From assembly GCA_963971305.1 (NCBI GenBank), contig CAXARO010001771.1, positions 1-64,000 of the forward strand: 64,000 nucleotides of DNA, given 5' to 3'. This document shows, in pieces, positions 34,491-46,651 of this stretch. Positions within the stretch are counted from its first letter, which is position 1; each line of letters starts with the position of its first letter. The position numbers were made by a program, and so were the translations under genes. This DNA is from Arcuatula senhousia (lineage: Eukaryota; Mollusca; Bivalvia; Mytilida; Mytilidae). The notes under the pieces are model-generated. The model was not told where the DNA came from. It made no database searches and was given only the letters and a program-made list of their open reading frames with translations.

Positions 34491-35240
34491 AAAGTAAGCA
34501 TTGTTGCATAACATTCGACATTCGACATCAATTACTGTCGGGTCATCATTTTCGGTTTCAAAGTTCAATAGTTTATCGACTTCCGTTCGATACATCATCT
34601 TTTCGAAGTCATCAGCCTTAGACCACTCTAGGGTAACTTTTCTAAATATATATTCGAATATTCTACTTACCAGACCAATATTCATATCTACATGAACAGG
34701 AAGGTGGTCAGACACCTCATAAGGACAATCATACCAAACATCAACAAAATTTAAGCCATTACAAATATATTCAGAAATACATAAATAATCTAATAGAGAT
34801 TTTCTACAAAGGTCTTTACTTCTATAAGAATAGATATTTTTTGTTATGTATAAGCGGTACTGGTTTTAAGTTTCTTTCATGCAAAAATTTACAAAATGCA
34901 GATTTGTTACCACTTATTTGACTACATGTACATGTATTAGAAAAATCTACATTGACATCACCACCTAAAATGGTAACAATCTTCACCTACAATATCATAT
35001 TAGGTCGACAATGCTTCTAAATATTTGAAATACACCTCTGTCGAAAATTGGTTGATGGAAACAGTGTACAAATAATACAAATATCAACATAAGATTCACT
35101 GTAACGATTCAACCGTTTTTCTGGCATAGCTACATATATGTACATCAAGTTGTTCATAAATAAACAAACTTTGAGGTAAATGGTCATAATGTATAAAAGA
35201 AGAAATTTTGCATTACACTGTTGCCATAGAATCAGCAATG
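34491..35240 (-). pseudogene. Decayed LINE endonuclease, duplicate copy
   Basis: Near-identical to 24060-24808, including SDHLPVHVDMNIGL. One difference is a 7-bp repeat of ATTCGAC near 34520. It was brought here by the tandem duplication and carries no RT part. Confidence 0.65.
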
Positions 35241-35929
35241 ATTTGCTTCAAGAACCCTAAAAAAACAGTGTCAACAGACATTTTTTGACTGAAATTTGAA
35301 CATCCCTTTTCCTAAATATGTTGACATTTTATTACAGTTTCCTGTAGCGCAGATGTTTCATTTTGAGAAAAATAGCCTCAACCTTGGTCCTCGCCGTTTT
35401 GATTATTCGCTATCTTAAGGGCCATAAAAAGTTTTTATTTGAGAACTTACCTAAAATACATAATTTTAGTTTCTCTTTACATCTGCCATGTTGTTCATAG
35501 ATAAAGCTGGTAACACTAAATTATGTATCAAAATTTAGGGAAGTGCCAAATACCAATATTATAGTAGTTTAGCACAGTTGCATCCCCATCTTTTGACCTT
35601 GACCTTGATTTTCTGGTTTAATGAGTTTGATATTTTTATTGCATATAATAGCAGCGTTTAAGTATAATAAACGCCTCTCATTCCCAGAAACTGAAAATCC
35701 TTATAAATGTATGAAAATTTAGTGGAAGTAAGAAAGAATTATTGTTTCTGATGGTGCCGCCAGGCGAAACATATTTTAGTGTTTACTCTGGTTTCATGTT
35801 TTAGCCAACTAGAATGAAAACTGTTGTAGATAGAGAAAAGCTATTGCTTGTCTAATAGACCAGCGGCGGATATCGAAAGAGTCGTCTAATTAAGAAGTTT
35901 ATATTACCCGATAACCATATAGATGTTTT

Positions 35930-37441
35930 ATGGCCCGACCACGTTTGTGGATCGGCCATATAGTCTTACCATTGTCCGTCCGTCCGTCCGTCGGTAACAC
36001 TTTGGTTAAGTTCTTGGTTAAGGTCCATTACTTGGATACTAGATGTTGGGGGTCAATGATATTTCACTACTAAATGTGTCTTAGTCTTAGGTAAGGTGAC
36101 ACCACCCACTATAAATAAGGTCACTGTGACCTATATTTTACGCATGAATGACTGGTTAAGTTCTTGGTTAAGGTCCATATCTCAGATACTACATGTTGAT
36201 GGTCAATGGTATTTAACCACTAGATGTGTCTTGGGTAACATGACACCACCCAATAAAAATTAAGTCGCTATGATCTATATTTTATGCATGACCGACTTCG
36301 GTCAAGTTCTTGGTTAAGGTCCATAATTTGGATACTTGATGTTGGGGGTCAATGATATTTAACCATTAGATGTGTCTTTGGTAAGGTGACACCAATGACC
36401 ATACACTAGAAATGAGGTCACTGTGACCTATATTTTACGCATGAATGACTTTGGTTTAGTTCTTGGTTAAGGTCCATATCTTGAATACTACATGTTAGGG
36501 GTCAATAATATTTCACTACTCGCGATGAGTCTTGGTAACATGGCACCACCCACCGGAAATAAGGTCATACCGACCTTTAATTTGCACATGAACACTTTTG
36601 ATCAATTTCTTGGTAAAGGTCCATATCCCAGGTAATATTATTAATTGATATTGTTAACTTGATTTGATTAGTTGAATCATACCAGGTGACCTGGTGATAT
36701 TTGTTTATATTGACTGGTCACGTGCAAAAAAAATGATATTGCACGGTCACGTGTTTCATTCTAATCTCGGTTCGTTTCATTTCCCGGCCAAGAAGACACC
36801 CCAATGGCAAAGCAGAAATAAGTGAACAAATGCAAATAACGACTCTCAAATGAGAATTTCAGCAGAGACGACTGAATTCCCAACCAATGATTTGTTCATT
36901 TGTTGATTTGGCAATTGTAGATTGAAATTGAACAATTCTTGGAATGGGAATTCAGTCTCATCAACAAAATAAACAATACCTTGAATATGTAAGCTGCCTT
37001 TCCCTAAAAGTAAAAAGCTACCAAAGTCATTGACAGTTGGATGGAATAGAAATTTAAAGGTTAGTTCTTCCATCTTACAACCCACAGTGACACAAAACTA
37101 TTTATCTTTTTTGAATGCTAGGATTTCAGTATGAGAAAACAATATACAAATTGATTGCAATTACTACAGTTTGCAGATCACAATGTAAGCACAACATTTT
37201 AATCACTAGGAAAGTTTAATTAATAATATAACAAATATAGCCTTCAACCACGGTTGATACGAAAAATATCGACCTGAGATATGCATATCGACCTCCAACT
37301 TCGTTGTCGGGTCGATATGCCTCAGGTCGATATTTTCTCGTATCTACCTACTAAAAGGCTATATTTGTATAATACACATTGAGGGTCAATGATATTTCAA
37401 GAACGGGAGGGCCATCCTGTGGCTCGTAGACACATTTTCTT
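35930..37441 (+). mobile_element. Pearl/HINE-like element, copy 2
   Basis: Same head, GTCC tract, core units, inner insertion and tail as 25500-27011, with only scattered single-base differences. The 138-bp hairpin is at 37231-37368. Confidence 0.75.
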
Positions 37442-37640
37442 GTTTAACCTAAATAAAAGTTTGATTATTCTAATTTATTTATAATATATATGATATGGTC
37501 AGAATATATCGAAAAAATACGTTTTGTACAGATATCGTACAAAAACCTCTGACGGTTTCATTATTTAAATTATTTTTATGGTTACTACTATTGCATTATT
37601 TTTATATGTGGTTTTCGCAATGTTTTCCCATCTCATTCTT

Positions 37641-40593
37641 CGCAGGTATGTTAATGCCGTTTGAGAAACAATATCCGGAATTTCGATTTTTACCGTTTTT
37701 GACTCTAATTGTATATTTTATGACGTTAGGAGAATATGTCATTTCCGCTTAAGTTTTATGACGTTAATGTAAATAATACACTATTTACGGACAATTCTTT
37801 ATATTTTGTTACAACTACACAACTATCTAGTCAATTTGAAACGTATTTATCACAGCAAATACTTGTAACAAGGAGACAGTAAAGCATTTTTAATATTGGT
37901 TCTCATGATCCCGAAGAAGCTTTTGTTTTGACGGCGACGACTCAACAGGTGTGCCATTTAGAAAACGTTAACAAAATTTTGTTTTGGTGAGAATGGAGAC
38001 AAACAATACTTTCCAGGTTAACAAGTAAGTTCTATCGTTTATTTCTAATGCCATATGTGCTTAAATTGACACAATAAAACATGTTGGCATTACTTCTACA
38101 AAAAAGGGGGGTACTTGAATTTATTTAAATAATTTAAAAACACATTTATTAAATACATGTATAGATCTACATTTTAGCATCATATGCTTTACTGAAATGA
38201 AAGTCTTGGGCAAAATAGATATATCTAAAAAATCATGAATTTTATGTTATTCTGAAAGTTTGCATGTGAAAATTTTGATATTTGAAAAAATAAAAGCACT
38301 TTAAAAAGCATACAGTTTGTTATATCTTGAAGATAAGTATTTTTATAATATTATCAGATGATGGTTTATGCATATGTACATTTATCTTTTTTTTTAATAT
38401 AAATCTACCATTTGCTATAACTAGTTTATGATGGGGTATTCCTTTTGAAGGTTTTCATTTTTGCATTTCAAAGTATAGAATAGCACCTTTTTATTTAAAA
38501 AGGAATTGTATGTCAAATTGTATATTATGTTTTGTAATCCATTTTCTTTAAAGTGATAGACTAACAATAACTATGAAATATTATTATATAGCATATGATA
38601 TAATGTCATTTTAATCATTTTAAAATATTTGTTTTATTATTTTCAGCTTGCAATTTTCTTCCTTGATGAAATCTGGTGTGTGGTTTTGCTATTATGATGT
38701 TAAACTAAATGAATGTGTGACTAAATACATGGTATTTTATAGGATGGATGTTATATTATGGAATTCAATGAAGGAAAACAGCATCCCTTATAAGTTTATA
38801 CATAATTATATATACATTTCAAGAAATTGAGGAGCTGGATTTTTCAAAGTGTAAATAATAAAAGTGGTTAATTCATTAAATAAAGGCATAAAATGATTGT
38901 GTGCATTTGTATGATTAAAGTTAATATTCTCACTCTGTGAAACTCAATGAAGGATCACCACCCTACCTTTAAAGTTGTTTATGGAATGGGTAGCTGTATG
39001 TGTTTAAGTGTTAACATTCATAGCATAAAAAGTTTTGTTGTGATATTCTGTTCTTCTTTTTTTCACAAATGCATTCTTATTAGTCTGACCAGATAAACTT
39101 TAGTTTTGATATAAAATATGTAAATGCTTTGATTGACAAAAAGTATATTTCATTCAAAGACAAAATAAGAAGACCAAAAAAAAAGGACACAAAAAAGCAT
39201 GCATATACAGTCAAAACAAATTTACATTCATTGAATCAAACAAAATACTTGAGCATAAATTCATATACTTAGATCATTTAAATATGAATTCTTTCAATGA
39301 AATGAGTGAAAAGTCAGAGATATAAAACAGTTTTTATGGGACAACAAAATAAATATAAGTGCTGCTTGAAATCAAAGCAACTGTAAACAGTATACATGGA
39401 CACTGCACACTTTTCAAACAGATTTTACTCATGAAAACAAATTATAAGGCATAACAGACACACAGAAATAGAATGATAAATATGGAATATGATGATCCAT
39501 AGTTGTGTCCAGTTGAATTTAACATAAATTACGAGCTTTGCTTTGTAACTTAATAGATTTGCTTAACTAAATGGAACCAATGGTCTTAAACTAACCAAAC
39601 AATCACAGTGAAAAAAGTAGAATGAAATGTGTTGAGGTTCTATGACATTGCAGTATGACATGTATGATTCTGTTATCTGTATGACCTGGTGCACAGATTG
39701 TATACCTATCCTGTATGTCCCGGGGTACAATATTAAACTACTGTACTTTATTTATAAAAGCTTCAATCATAAAACTTTACTCCGCCCCTCCCCCTTTTAG
39801 CTGAAAAACTAACGTTTGTGTCACGCACATGATTTACGGCTGCCGCTTTCTTTTAGCCTACAAAACTACAAACATTTCTTCACAATTTTTAATATTATGA
39901 AACTAAAATCACGAACGAAATCATATTATCAGCAAACACGCACTTGCTAGATAAATAGAGATATTTTATAATGACGTCATCACGTTGTTGACGCCGTAGA
40001 TCTTGATGAACTCGGCGTTTGACAGCAATGGAGAAATACTGAAATCCAGACAGCGGGCTTTCTTTTTCAAGCTAGAACAAGTTACCACAGTTAACAAAAT
40101 CCCTAATCCTTTAAATATATCTTTTCGAAGATAAACAGCTATCATAAAATCGCTGAACCATCTCGCAAATCGCAACGAATTTCATGAATTTAGCTTGAAA
40201 AGATTAGAAAAATGGTGCGAAATTGCAAAATTTTGGCATTTTTATTTTATTTAAAGTAGAACAAATGATTTATTTTTAAGGGTTCAGCAGTTTTTACACA
40301 ACTAAGTATCATGCCTTCCCATGAAAAAAAATTCGAGACAAAAATCGGTGTGTGGTAACTTGTTCTAGTCTATTTTAATACCGATCCTTTAATAAAGACT
40401 TTTCCGCAACTTTTACGATATACGAATGATAAAATAGAATAAAAATTCACCAAAGATATTCATTTCGTATCCTTTTTCTGTTGGTTTATTAAAATATCCT
40501 ATACGACATTCAGTTCCAGTAAAATAGGATATGTACAAAAAAAGGGGGGTGGTCCTGCCGGAAATTCCTGAAAAGTGCATTAACATACCTGCG
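37641..40593. mobile_element. 2.95-kb TIR DNA transposon, non-autonomous, TT target duplication
   Basis: CGCAGGTATGTTAATGC begins at 37641 and its reverse complement ends at 40593 (17-bp perfect ends, weaker beyond). Copy 1 of the duplication has the uninterrupted site CATTCTTGGTAAC (33142-33154). Here the same site reads CATTCTT, the element, then TTGGTAAC, so TT is duplicated. The inside is AT-rich with no ORF above 70 codons that resembles a transposase. Possible exon pieces (a GTAAGT donor near 38026, a TTTTCAG acceptor at 38640-38646 before a 60-codon frame) are weak. The superfamily is not clear from these ends. Confidence 0.8.
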
Positions 40594-41022
40594 TTGGTAA
40601 CAATTGACACTATTCCACAACTCACTGAAAGTGCAAAAATGTTGTGCATGTTTGATGGACTGAACACTTTGTATGAATTGAAAATGGTCATTTATTAGAA
40701 TAAATGACAAACAACGTATATACATTTTACATAACATAAAATTGTCAGAAAATAGAATTAATTGACAATCAAAGTAATATGAGACATAATAATTTCAGCA
40801 TATTAAAACAAAAGTCCATCAAAGATGGGGTAACTTTCCGCCATAAGCAATAAGCTTTACAAAACATAAACTTGGCAGAAAAATCAAATTAGTTGACCAT
40901 AAAAGATATATGAGACATAATTATTGTAGCAAAACAAAACAAAAAATTAAGTTAACAGTTAAAATGACAAATGAAAGAAAAATATAAAATAAATGAGATG
41001 GTGAATGGGGTGGGTTGGAGGG

Positions 41023-41511
41023 TCCAAATTTTTAAAAACAAATTGCATAAATTTAAATTGCTGTTGACCTGTTCGAATTATGTTGAATAAACTGGATTGA
41101 ACTGGTTTTGAGGTCAATCAATAATAACCTGAATTATCCCCCTTTTCCCATACATTAATGTATACCCATAAAATAATTTATTTCATTAATTAATAATTTA
41201 TGGTTACTACTATTGCATTATTTTTATATGTGGTTTTCGCAATGTTTTCCCATCTCATTCTTGGTAACAATTAACACTATTCCACAACTCACTGAAAGTG
41301 CAACAATGTTGTGCTTGTTTGATGGACTGAACACTTTGTATGAATTGAAAATTGTCATTTATTAGAATAAATGACAAACAACGTATATACATTTTACATA
41401 ACATAAAATTGTCAGAAAATAAAATTAATTGACAATCAAAGTAATATGAGACATAATAATTTCAGCATATTAAAACAGAAGTCCATCAAAGATGGGGTAA
41501 CTTTCCGCCAT
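41023..41511 (-). repeat. Ngaro A2 and B1 repeats
   Basis: A2 (41023-41200) matches A1 (47612-47790) with few changes: TCCAAATTTTTAAAAACAAA to TTAATTAATAATTT. B1 (41201-41511) matches B2. A2 and B1 abut exactly, as expected of split direct repeats. Confidence 0.75.
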
Positions 41512-41870
41512 ATTATTGCAAAGCAATAAACCCCCATCCACAACATATTTGCAATAAAACAAAAAGAACATTCAAACTATATGAAAAACATTAATAATAA
41601 CAGTTTACTCAACATTAAGTCAAGAGTTTCACATTGGACGCATACCTACATTTTTTGTTCATGTAAGAGTAAATAACTTCATGTACATGTACAATATATT
41701 AATGTATCATTTAAAAAGATGACCATTCTAAAAATTAACAGATTGGCTCTGTCCCCCTGCTATATGTATATGTACAATGTTTGTAAATTCTTCATGAAAC
41801 ATTAAAATAAAGCAAAAATTCATTTACGAAGTCTCTTAAATCATACACATATTACCTAATATCAACATTG

Positions 41871-42286
41871 AACAACAGAGGCCCTTGTCCCCATGTTGTT
41901 GGTGTACATGTACACCAGTTGTTTGGTAATTTTAATGTCAGTGTCTTGAAATGTCATATAAATACAATAAAAACTAAATGCATGCAATCTACATGTACAT
42001 ACACACAGGCAAATTAATATTGATTCATAAATGAAACAGAGGCCCTTGTCCCCATGTTTCATGTACAATGTACTTATAAGATGAATGTCAAGTATTAAAT
42101 ACATATTCCAACCTACACATGTACATGCAAGCCAACCTATAACAGAGGCCCTTGTCCCCATGTTACTGATGACCTTTTATAGATATGTTAAAAATGTCTT
42201 GAGATGTTAAAAGAGTTAAATTTATGTAAAACCAAGAATGTGTAGAAGGATTAAAATGTAACAGAGGCCCTTGTCCCCATGTCACA
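41871..42286 (-). repeat. Four hairpins with constant 16-nt loop and co-varying stems
   Basis: The loop GAGGCCCTTGTCCCCA (plus strand) is identical at 41878-41893, 42039-42054, 42145-42160 and 42264-42279. Each loop is bounded by ACA/TGT plus further complementary bases that differ between copies: AACAACA/TGTTGTT (41871-41900), ATGAAACA/TGTTTCAT (42031-42062), TAACA/TGTTA (42140-42165), TGTAACA/TGTCACA (42257-42286, one mismatch). Spacing is 104-162 bp. They lie between the recombinase gene and B1, in the 3' untranslated part of the Ngaro-like element. Role unknown: RNA structure, recombinase or RT binding, or small mobile hairpins. Confidence 0.85.
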
Positions 42287-42348
42287 CTAACATTTATTCA
42301 AGTAAAGGGACTGTTTATCTTTTTGCTTTTCCATAAGAATTTCAAATT

Positions 42349-43287
42349 TTACAATTGTAACATAGGAATGCGGATATATTTCTTGAATGCCGGTGATTTC
42401 CACCTACCCATTTGTTGAATTGAGTCTTCAGACAAACCTTTAGACCATGCCAATGTAGCAGCACCAATTCGAAAACTGTGACTTTTATATTGAGCATAAT
42501 TAAGACCGACAAAATTTAATGCCGCCTGTAATTGTGTTGTAAAATAAGCTTTTGAAATGGGTTTATTATCCATAAAGGAAAACAGTGGTTAAATGGTATT
42601 GACTTGTATACCCCTAACAGACAAATACTGCCATAAGGCCGCAACAGGGCAGAGTTCAGGGTTTTGTTCATTCTTTTGCAACAATAATACTGGGACATGT
42701 TTACCAGAGCTATGCTTGTAATGGGTCATGTGAATTTCTACAGCATTGGGCGATTTCATATTTTCATACAAAAATGTAATATTATTTGTTAATAAATTAT
42801 TGCCCACCGGTGGAGTATTTCCTGTGATTTCACCAATTCGCAAAAAGGCATGAAAAGATAATAAGAACATAGCTTTTAACAGTAATTTAACATACAAGGA
42901 AGGGCAAGTATGTGAGAGAGCATTTATCAATTTTTTCAAAATGGTTGGAGTAATTGGCAACCTACTGTCTAATGTTCTTTTTGTTTTTGCATACCCTTCA
43001 AGCATTTTCCGAATAACAAGATGGTGAGTAAAATCTGTAACTCCCTGTATTTTGTGTATATAGCTTAATGCTGAAATGTAAGTTGTTACAGTTGAATCTG
43101 CAAACTGTTTTTGAAAACAGAATGCAATAAACATGCAAATATGTTCCAATGTTGCGGGTAATATATTCACAGTATTTGGGAAAAAGTCTTGCAAGAAATT
43201 GCAATAAGTGGCATAGACATGTTTGTAAGATGACTTAGAAGAAGGTGCTAAAGCGTCCTCAGCAAGATTCAATGCAATCTGTTTCAA
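42349..43287 (-). pseudogene. Tyrosine recombinase of the Ngaro-like element (in-frame stop)
   Basis: The minus-strand frame 43287-42592 is followed by a TAA (42591-42589), then the same frame continues to 42349. The N-terminal core-binding part includes SSKSSYKHVYATYCNFLQDF and ADSTVTTYISALSYIH. The catalytic part shows FHAFLRIGEITG (Arg I), SHSFRIGAATLAW (H-x-x-R), MGRWKSPAFKKYIR (Trp, Tyr). All key residues are present, and the single TAA is the only lesion. The enzyme would join the circular cDNA to the target. The first ORF opens with a TTG or internal codon near the RNase H stop; the true start is uncertain. Confidence 0.85.
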
Positions 43288-45043
43288 GGCTGCAATATTT
43301 CTAGTGTTACCATCTCTGGAGTGCTCTCCATGTTGGGAAACTGTGTATGGAACTTTTGCAGCTGTGAACGAGAAAGTAAATCACTTGCAACATTAACAAC
43401 CCCAGGGATATGGCAAACTTCAAACAAAATATTGTATTTCAAAGTCAGAATAACAAACTGCCTCACAAGTTTCATAATGAATGGTTCCTTTGATGTTTGT
43501 TTGTTCAAAATATGCATAACAGCCATGTTGTCAGTGAAAAATGTTAAACATCTGTTTTGTAAACCTGGCCCCCAAACATGCATCGCTTTGACAATAGGAA
43601 ACAATTCTTTAACAGTAATGTGCTTTTGTTTCCATTCATCATCCCATTCTCCTGTAAACCACCTTGAACCATAAATACCCCCAAAGCCTATATCACTAGC
43701 ATCAGTATAATGGTTCAACTGGTCAGAAGTTTCCCATATATCAGAGAGCAAAAGAGCTTTACCATTAAAATTGTCTGCAAATATAGACCATGCCTCCAGG
43801 TCTGCCCTTGTTTCATTAGTAAGCCAACGCCGATGCTGCAGGCGTTTGAGGCCCAAAGTGAGATCAATGATACGTCGAAGAAAGGTACGACCTGGAGTAA
43901 CAACTGAACAGGCAAAGTTAAGGAGACCTATCAAAGACTGAAGTTCTTGTAATGTAGCTTTTTTCTTTTTCTTAAAGATATTCAACTGTATTTTCAGTTT
44001 TTCTTGCTTATCAGCAGGTAACCTTATCTCCATTTCAATGGAATCCAATTCCAGGCCCAAAAATGTTATTGTTGTAGTAGGTGATACAGTTTTTTCAGCT
44101 TTAATAGGCATGCCAATGTCTTTCGCAAAGCATAAAAGCTTTGTAGTGTGTGAGTACATGTATTAGTATTTGGTGGGCCTACGAACAGAAAGTCATCCAA
44201 AATATGGACACAGCCACTACTGGGTAATTTGTGATCAATAATCCAATGAACACTTGTACTAAAGCGTTCAAATAGGTTACATGAATAGCTTAGTCCCATA
44301 GGTAAAGTATTATCATAGAAAAATTTTCCATCAACTACGAAACCAAGAAGGTCATAGTCTGAGGGATGAATAGGAATAATTTTGTAACTGTTTTCAATAT
44401 CTGTTTTTGCCATCAAACAACCTCTTCCGTGAAAGTTAATCAACTGAATAGCATCTGCAACAGTTTGATACTGAACAGTTGAAAATTCATCAGGGATACC
44501 ATCATTTATTGATTCATTTTGAGGGTGAGACAAATGATGAATTTTCCTCCAAGAACCTGAGCTTTTTAGGACAATTCCTAATGGGGATATTTGCAAATTT
44601 GGTAAAGGGATTTCATCAAAAGGTCCAGCTATTCGACCTGTACTTATTTCTTTATTTATAAGGTCCTTTAAAATTTCCAAATGTTCAATAGCAGATTTCA
44701 AATTTGAACTGTAACGATATGTTCTTTTACCAAAATATGGAATTTTAAAACCTTCATTAAAGCCCTTTATCAAAAAATCAACTTTATCTTGATCATACCC
44801 ACAAAGCCATTTTTTCAACCTATTTGCTTTAATTGGAGTCACAACTTGATTATTTTGGTATTGATTTGGTAGGTTTGGTAACCGCTTTGTTGACCTCCCT
44901 GACATTTGTTCTGTCCAAACCGGAGTTTGATCTACCAAGGGGACACAACTTTCTACTGTGTGGGTCTCCACATTTTTCACATACATGGGGGAATCGACAC
45001 AAGTTCCCCTTTGGACATCTACCATTGTTGTTGTTAAAGACAT
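43284..45043 (-). pseudogene. Reverse transcriptase and RNase H of the Ngaro-like element (frameshifted)
   Basis: The RT part (45043-44066) shows SGSWRKIHHLSHPQNESIND, LMAKTDIENSYKIIPIHPSD (motif A), TLPMGLSYSCNLFERFS (motif B) and VHILDDFLFVGPP (motif C). A frameshift at about 44125 moves the reading to a second frame (44159-43284). That frame has FAKDIGMPIKAEKT, TFLGLELDS and RNase H: HYTDASDIGFGGI, TVKELFPIVKAMHVW, FFTDNMAVMHI, HIPGVVNVASDLLSR. The D-E-D-D residues are intact. The 5' part overlaps Gag in another frame. This is a DIRS/Ngaro-type pol. Confidence 0.85.
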
Positions 45044-46152
45044 GACAGGAAAATATTTTGTTAGCAGACTTGTTGTCTGCTTTGTTGACGTGAACGGGCT
45101 GGTTTTTTCTCTCAGACATGTATGAATTAGGTGAGTTTACATTGACATTGTGCTGAGTGGCTCTGAGTGACACTTGGACAGAATAAGCGATAGCCTCAGA
45201 ATGTAGTTCAGTATGAACCACATTCCAAGGTAATATTGCCCAATCTTGTGCCCTCCATTCTTTAAAAGATCTATCGTATCGCATAGCTGCGGCAATATTT
45301 GTTTGCCGAGCAAGAGTTTGCATGATATTGACATATTTCATTAACGCTTTATTCTCAGATGGGTATTTCTCTACATAGATGTCAACAAAAATATGGAAGG
45401 CTGACATCCAATGTGCAATTGACCCAAACTTAAATGATGGGGGACTGTTTTTCCCAAGAAACTCCCCCATCTGTTTCAACCATAGTGTACCTAGGCTTAA
45501 AAAGTTTTTGTGTTAACAAAGTACCAAAATCAATATACTCATGTGCCCAAATTTTTTATTTAGTTTTGGGATCAATTCCTAACGACAAATGTTTAGAAAT
45601 GCTGGGCTTACTATAGCTAAATACATTTGTGTTTGAAGAACATGAATTTACATCACTACCTGGAGGTAAGAGGTTTGTTACAAGTCTATTTTGTATTTCT
45701 TGACTACTGGATGTGTTGGTCATCATAGCATTTCCATCACCGAAGTCTGCACGTGTAACTTGTGTAGGTATATGTAGATCGGGATACTGTTCCCTGTCAT
45801 TTCTCATTGGCGTTTGTGAAACTACAGGTACATGTAGAGAAGTTGTGACTACTGAAGGCATACATGTAGCTGCTGTCGCCACTTGAGTGGTTGGTAAAGA
45901 TGTGCTTGTATTCAGCTGCTGCACAATGGACTGTGCTATTTCTGGAATGGCATCCTTGATGCAGTTCTTTATATATAAAGAAAGTTCTGGGGTAATGAAA
46001 GAGTTTTCACCATTGTTGTCAGATGTCGAACTGCTTATAGGTGTATGTTCTGTATTAATGTTTATAGTGTCAGAAACAGAAGGGTTGTGTTGTCTGCCTG
46101 AAATTTGACTTCTCCTGGCTAAACGCCTAGATTTTATCGGGCGATCAGCCAT
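44850..46152 (-). pseudogene. Gag-like protein of the Ngaro-like element (broken)
   Basis: The ATG at 46152 follows a splice-acceptor-like TTTTTATTGTAG. The first frame (to 45556) has a basic start, a Ser/Thr-rich linker and ends SKHLSLGIDPKTK at a TAA. The protein clearly goes on in that frame as KIWAHEYIDFGTLLTQKLFK, typical of DIRS/Ngaro Gag. A shift near 45480 then leads into SFKFGSIAHWMSAFHIFVDI and a terminal Cys/His cluster (CHVFNNNNGRCPKGNLCRFPH, then CEKCGDPHSRKLCPL). So there is one stop and one frameshift. Gag would package element RNA. Confidence 0.7.
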
Positions 46153-46159
46153 CTACAAT

Positions 46160-46650
46160 AAAAACAGATACACCATGACTCAGTGACATACTTTGCAATT
46201 CATAATAATTCTCACATTCATTATACCGTATATAAGTACAGATCAAACAATACCAAGAATATACATTGTACAAATGCACAGCTATTCATGGTTCAATTTC
46301 ATTGTATATTGAAATACAGAATACAGACATTATACAGAAAACATTGTATAGTCATTCAAGAAAAGAATTTTAATGCACAGATATGACATTGTGCATGTGT
46401 ACATTAAAAATCAAACACTATACAGACAACATTGTATAGTCATGATAGTCATTATTTATTATAATTTATAAATCAACTCTTAATTTGTGTGTGCAGGTGT
46501 GTGTGTGTGAGTGTAAATTTAAATATTCATGTACGTGTATATAATCCTGGCAATAAATTAAATTACGTGCCTTATAAGCATGCAACAGCTGATATTTAGG
46601 AACATGCAGATCCATTATTAGGAATGCACAGAATGATTACAAATCTAAAA
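46160..46650. other. AT-rich spacer between Gag and hydrolase ORFs
   Basis: Contains several ACATTGTATA / TATACAGA-type words and a short (GT)n run at 46490-46510. No ORF of note. Presumably an internal non-coding part (or intron) of the Ngaro-like element. Confidence 0.4.
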
Positions 46651-46651
46651 T

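Larger units (their letters stand above)
34428..41880 (+). repeat. Tandem duplication, copy 2 (with TIR transposon insertion)
   Basis: Starts at the junction AACAACAGAG|CTATAG, where the Ngaro 3' region meets the LINE 3'-tail fragment; CAGAG is shared by both parents, a 5-bp microhomology. It contains the LINE endonuclease piece (34491-35240, minus strand), the pearl-like element (35930-37441), the LINE empty site (37503-37512), the TIR transposon and the Ngaro 3' end, then continues into the rest of the Ngaro element. Confidence 0.9.

Noticed and set aside
38648..38830. Exon of a transposase in the TIR transposon
   Set aside because: A good acceptor precedes it, but the 60-codon frame has no transposase motif and no partner exons were found.
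41871..42286. CRISPR-like array
   Set aside because: The repeats are hairpins with variable stems, spacing is uneven (104-162 bp), and the context is a eukaryotic retroelement.
42589..42591. Programmed read-through or recoding at the recombinase TAA
   Set aside because: Other genes of the same element also carry stops and shifts, so simple decay is more likely.
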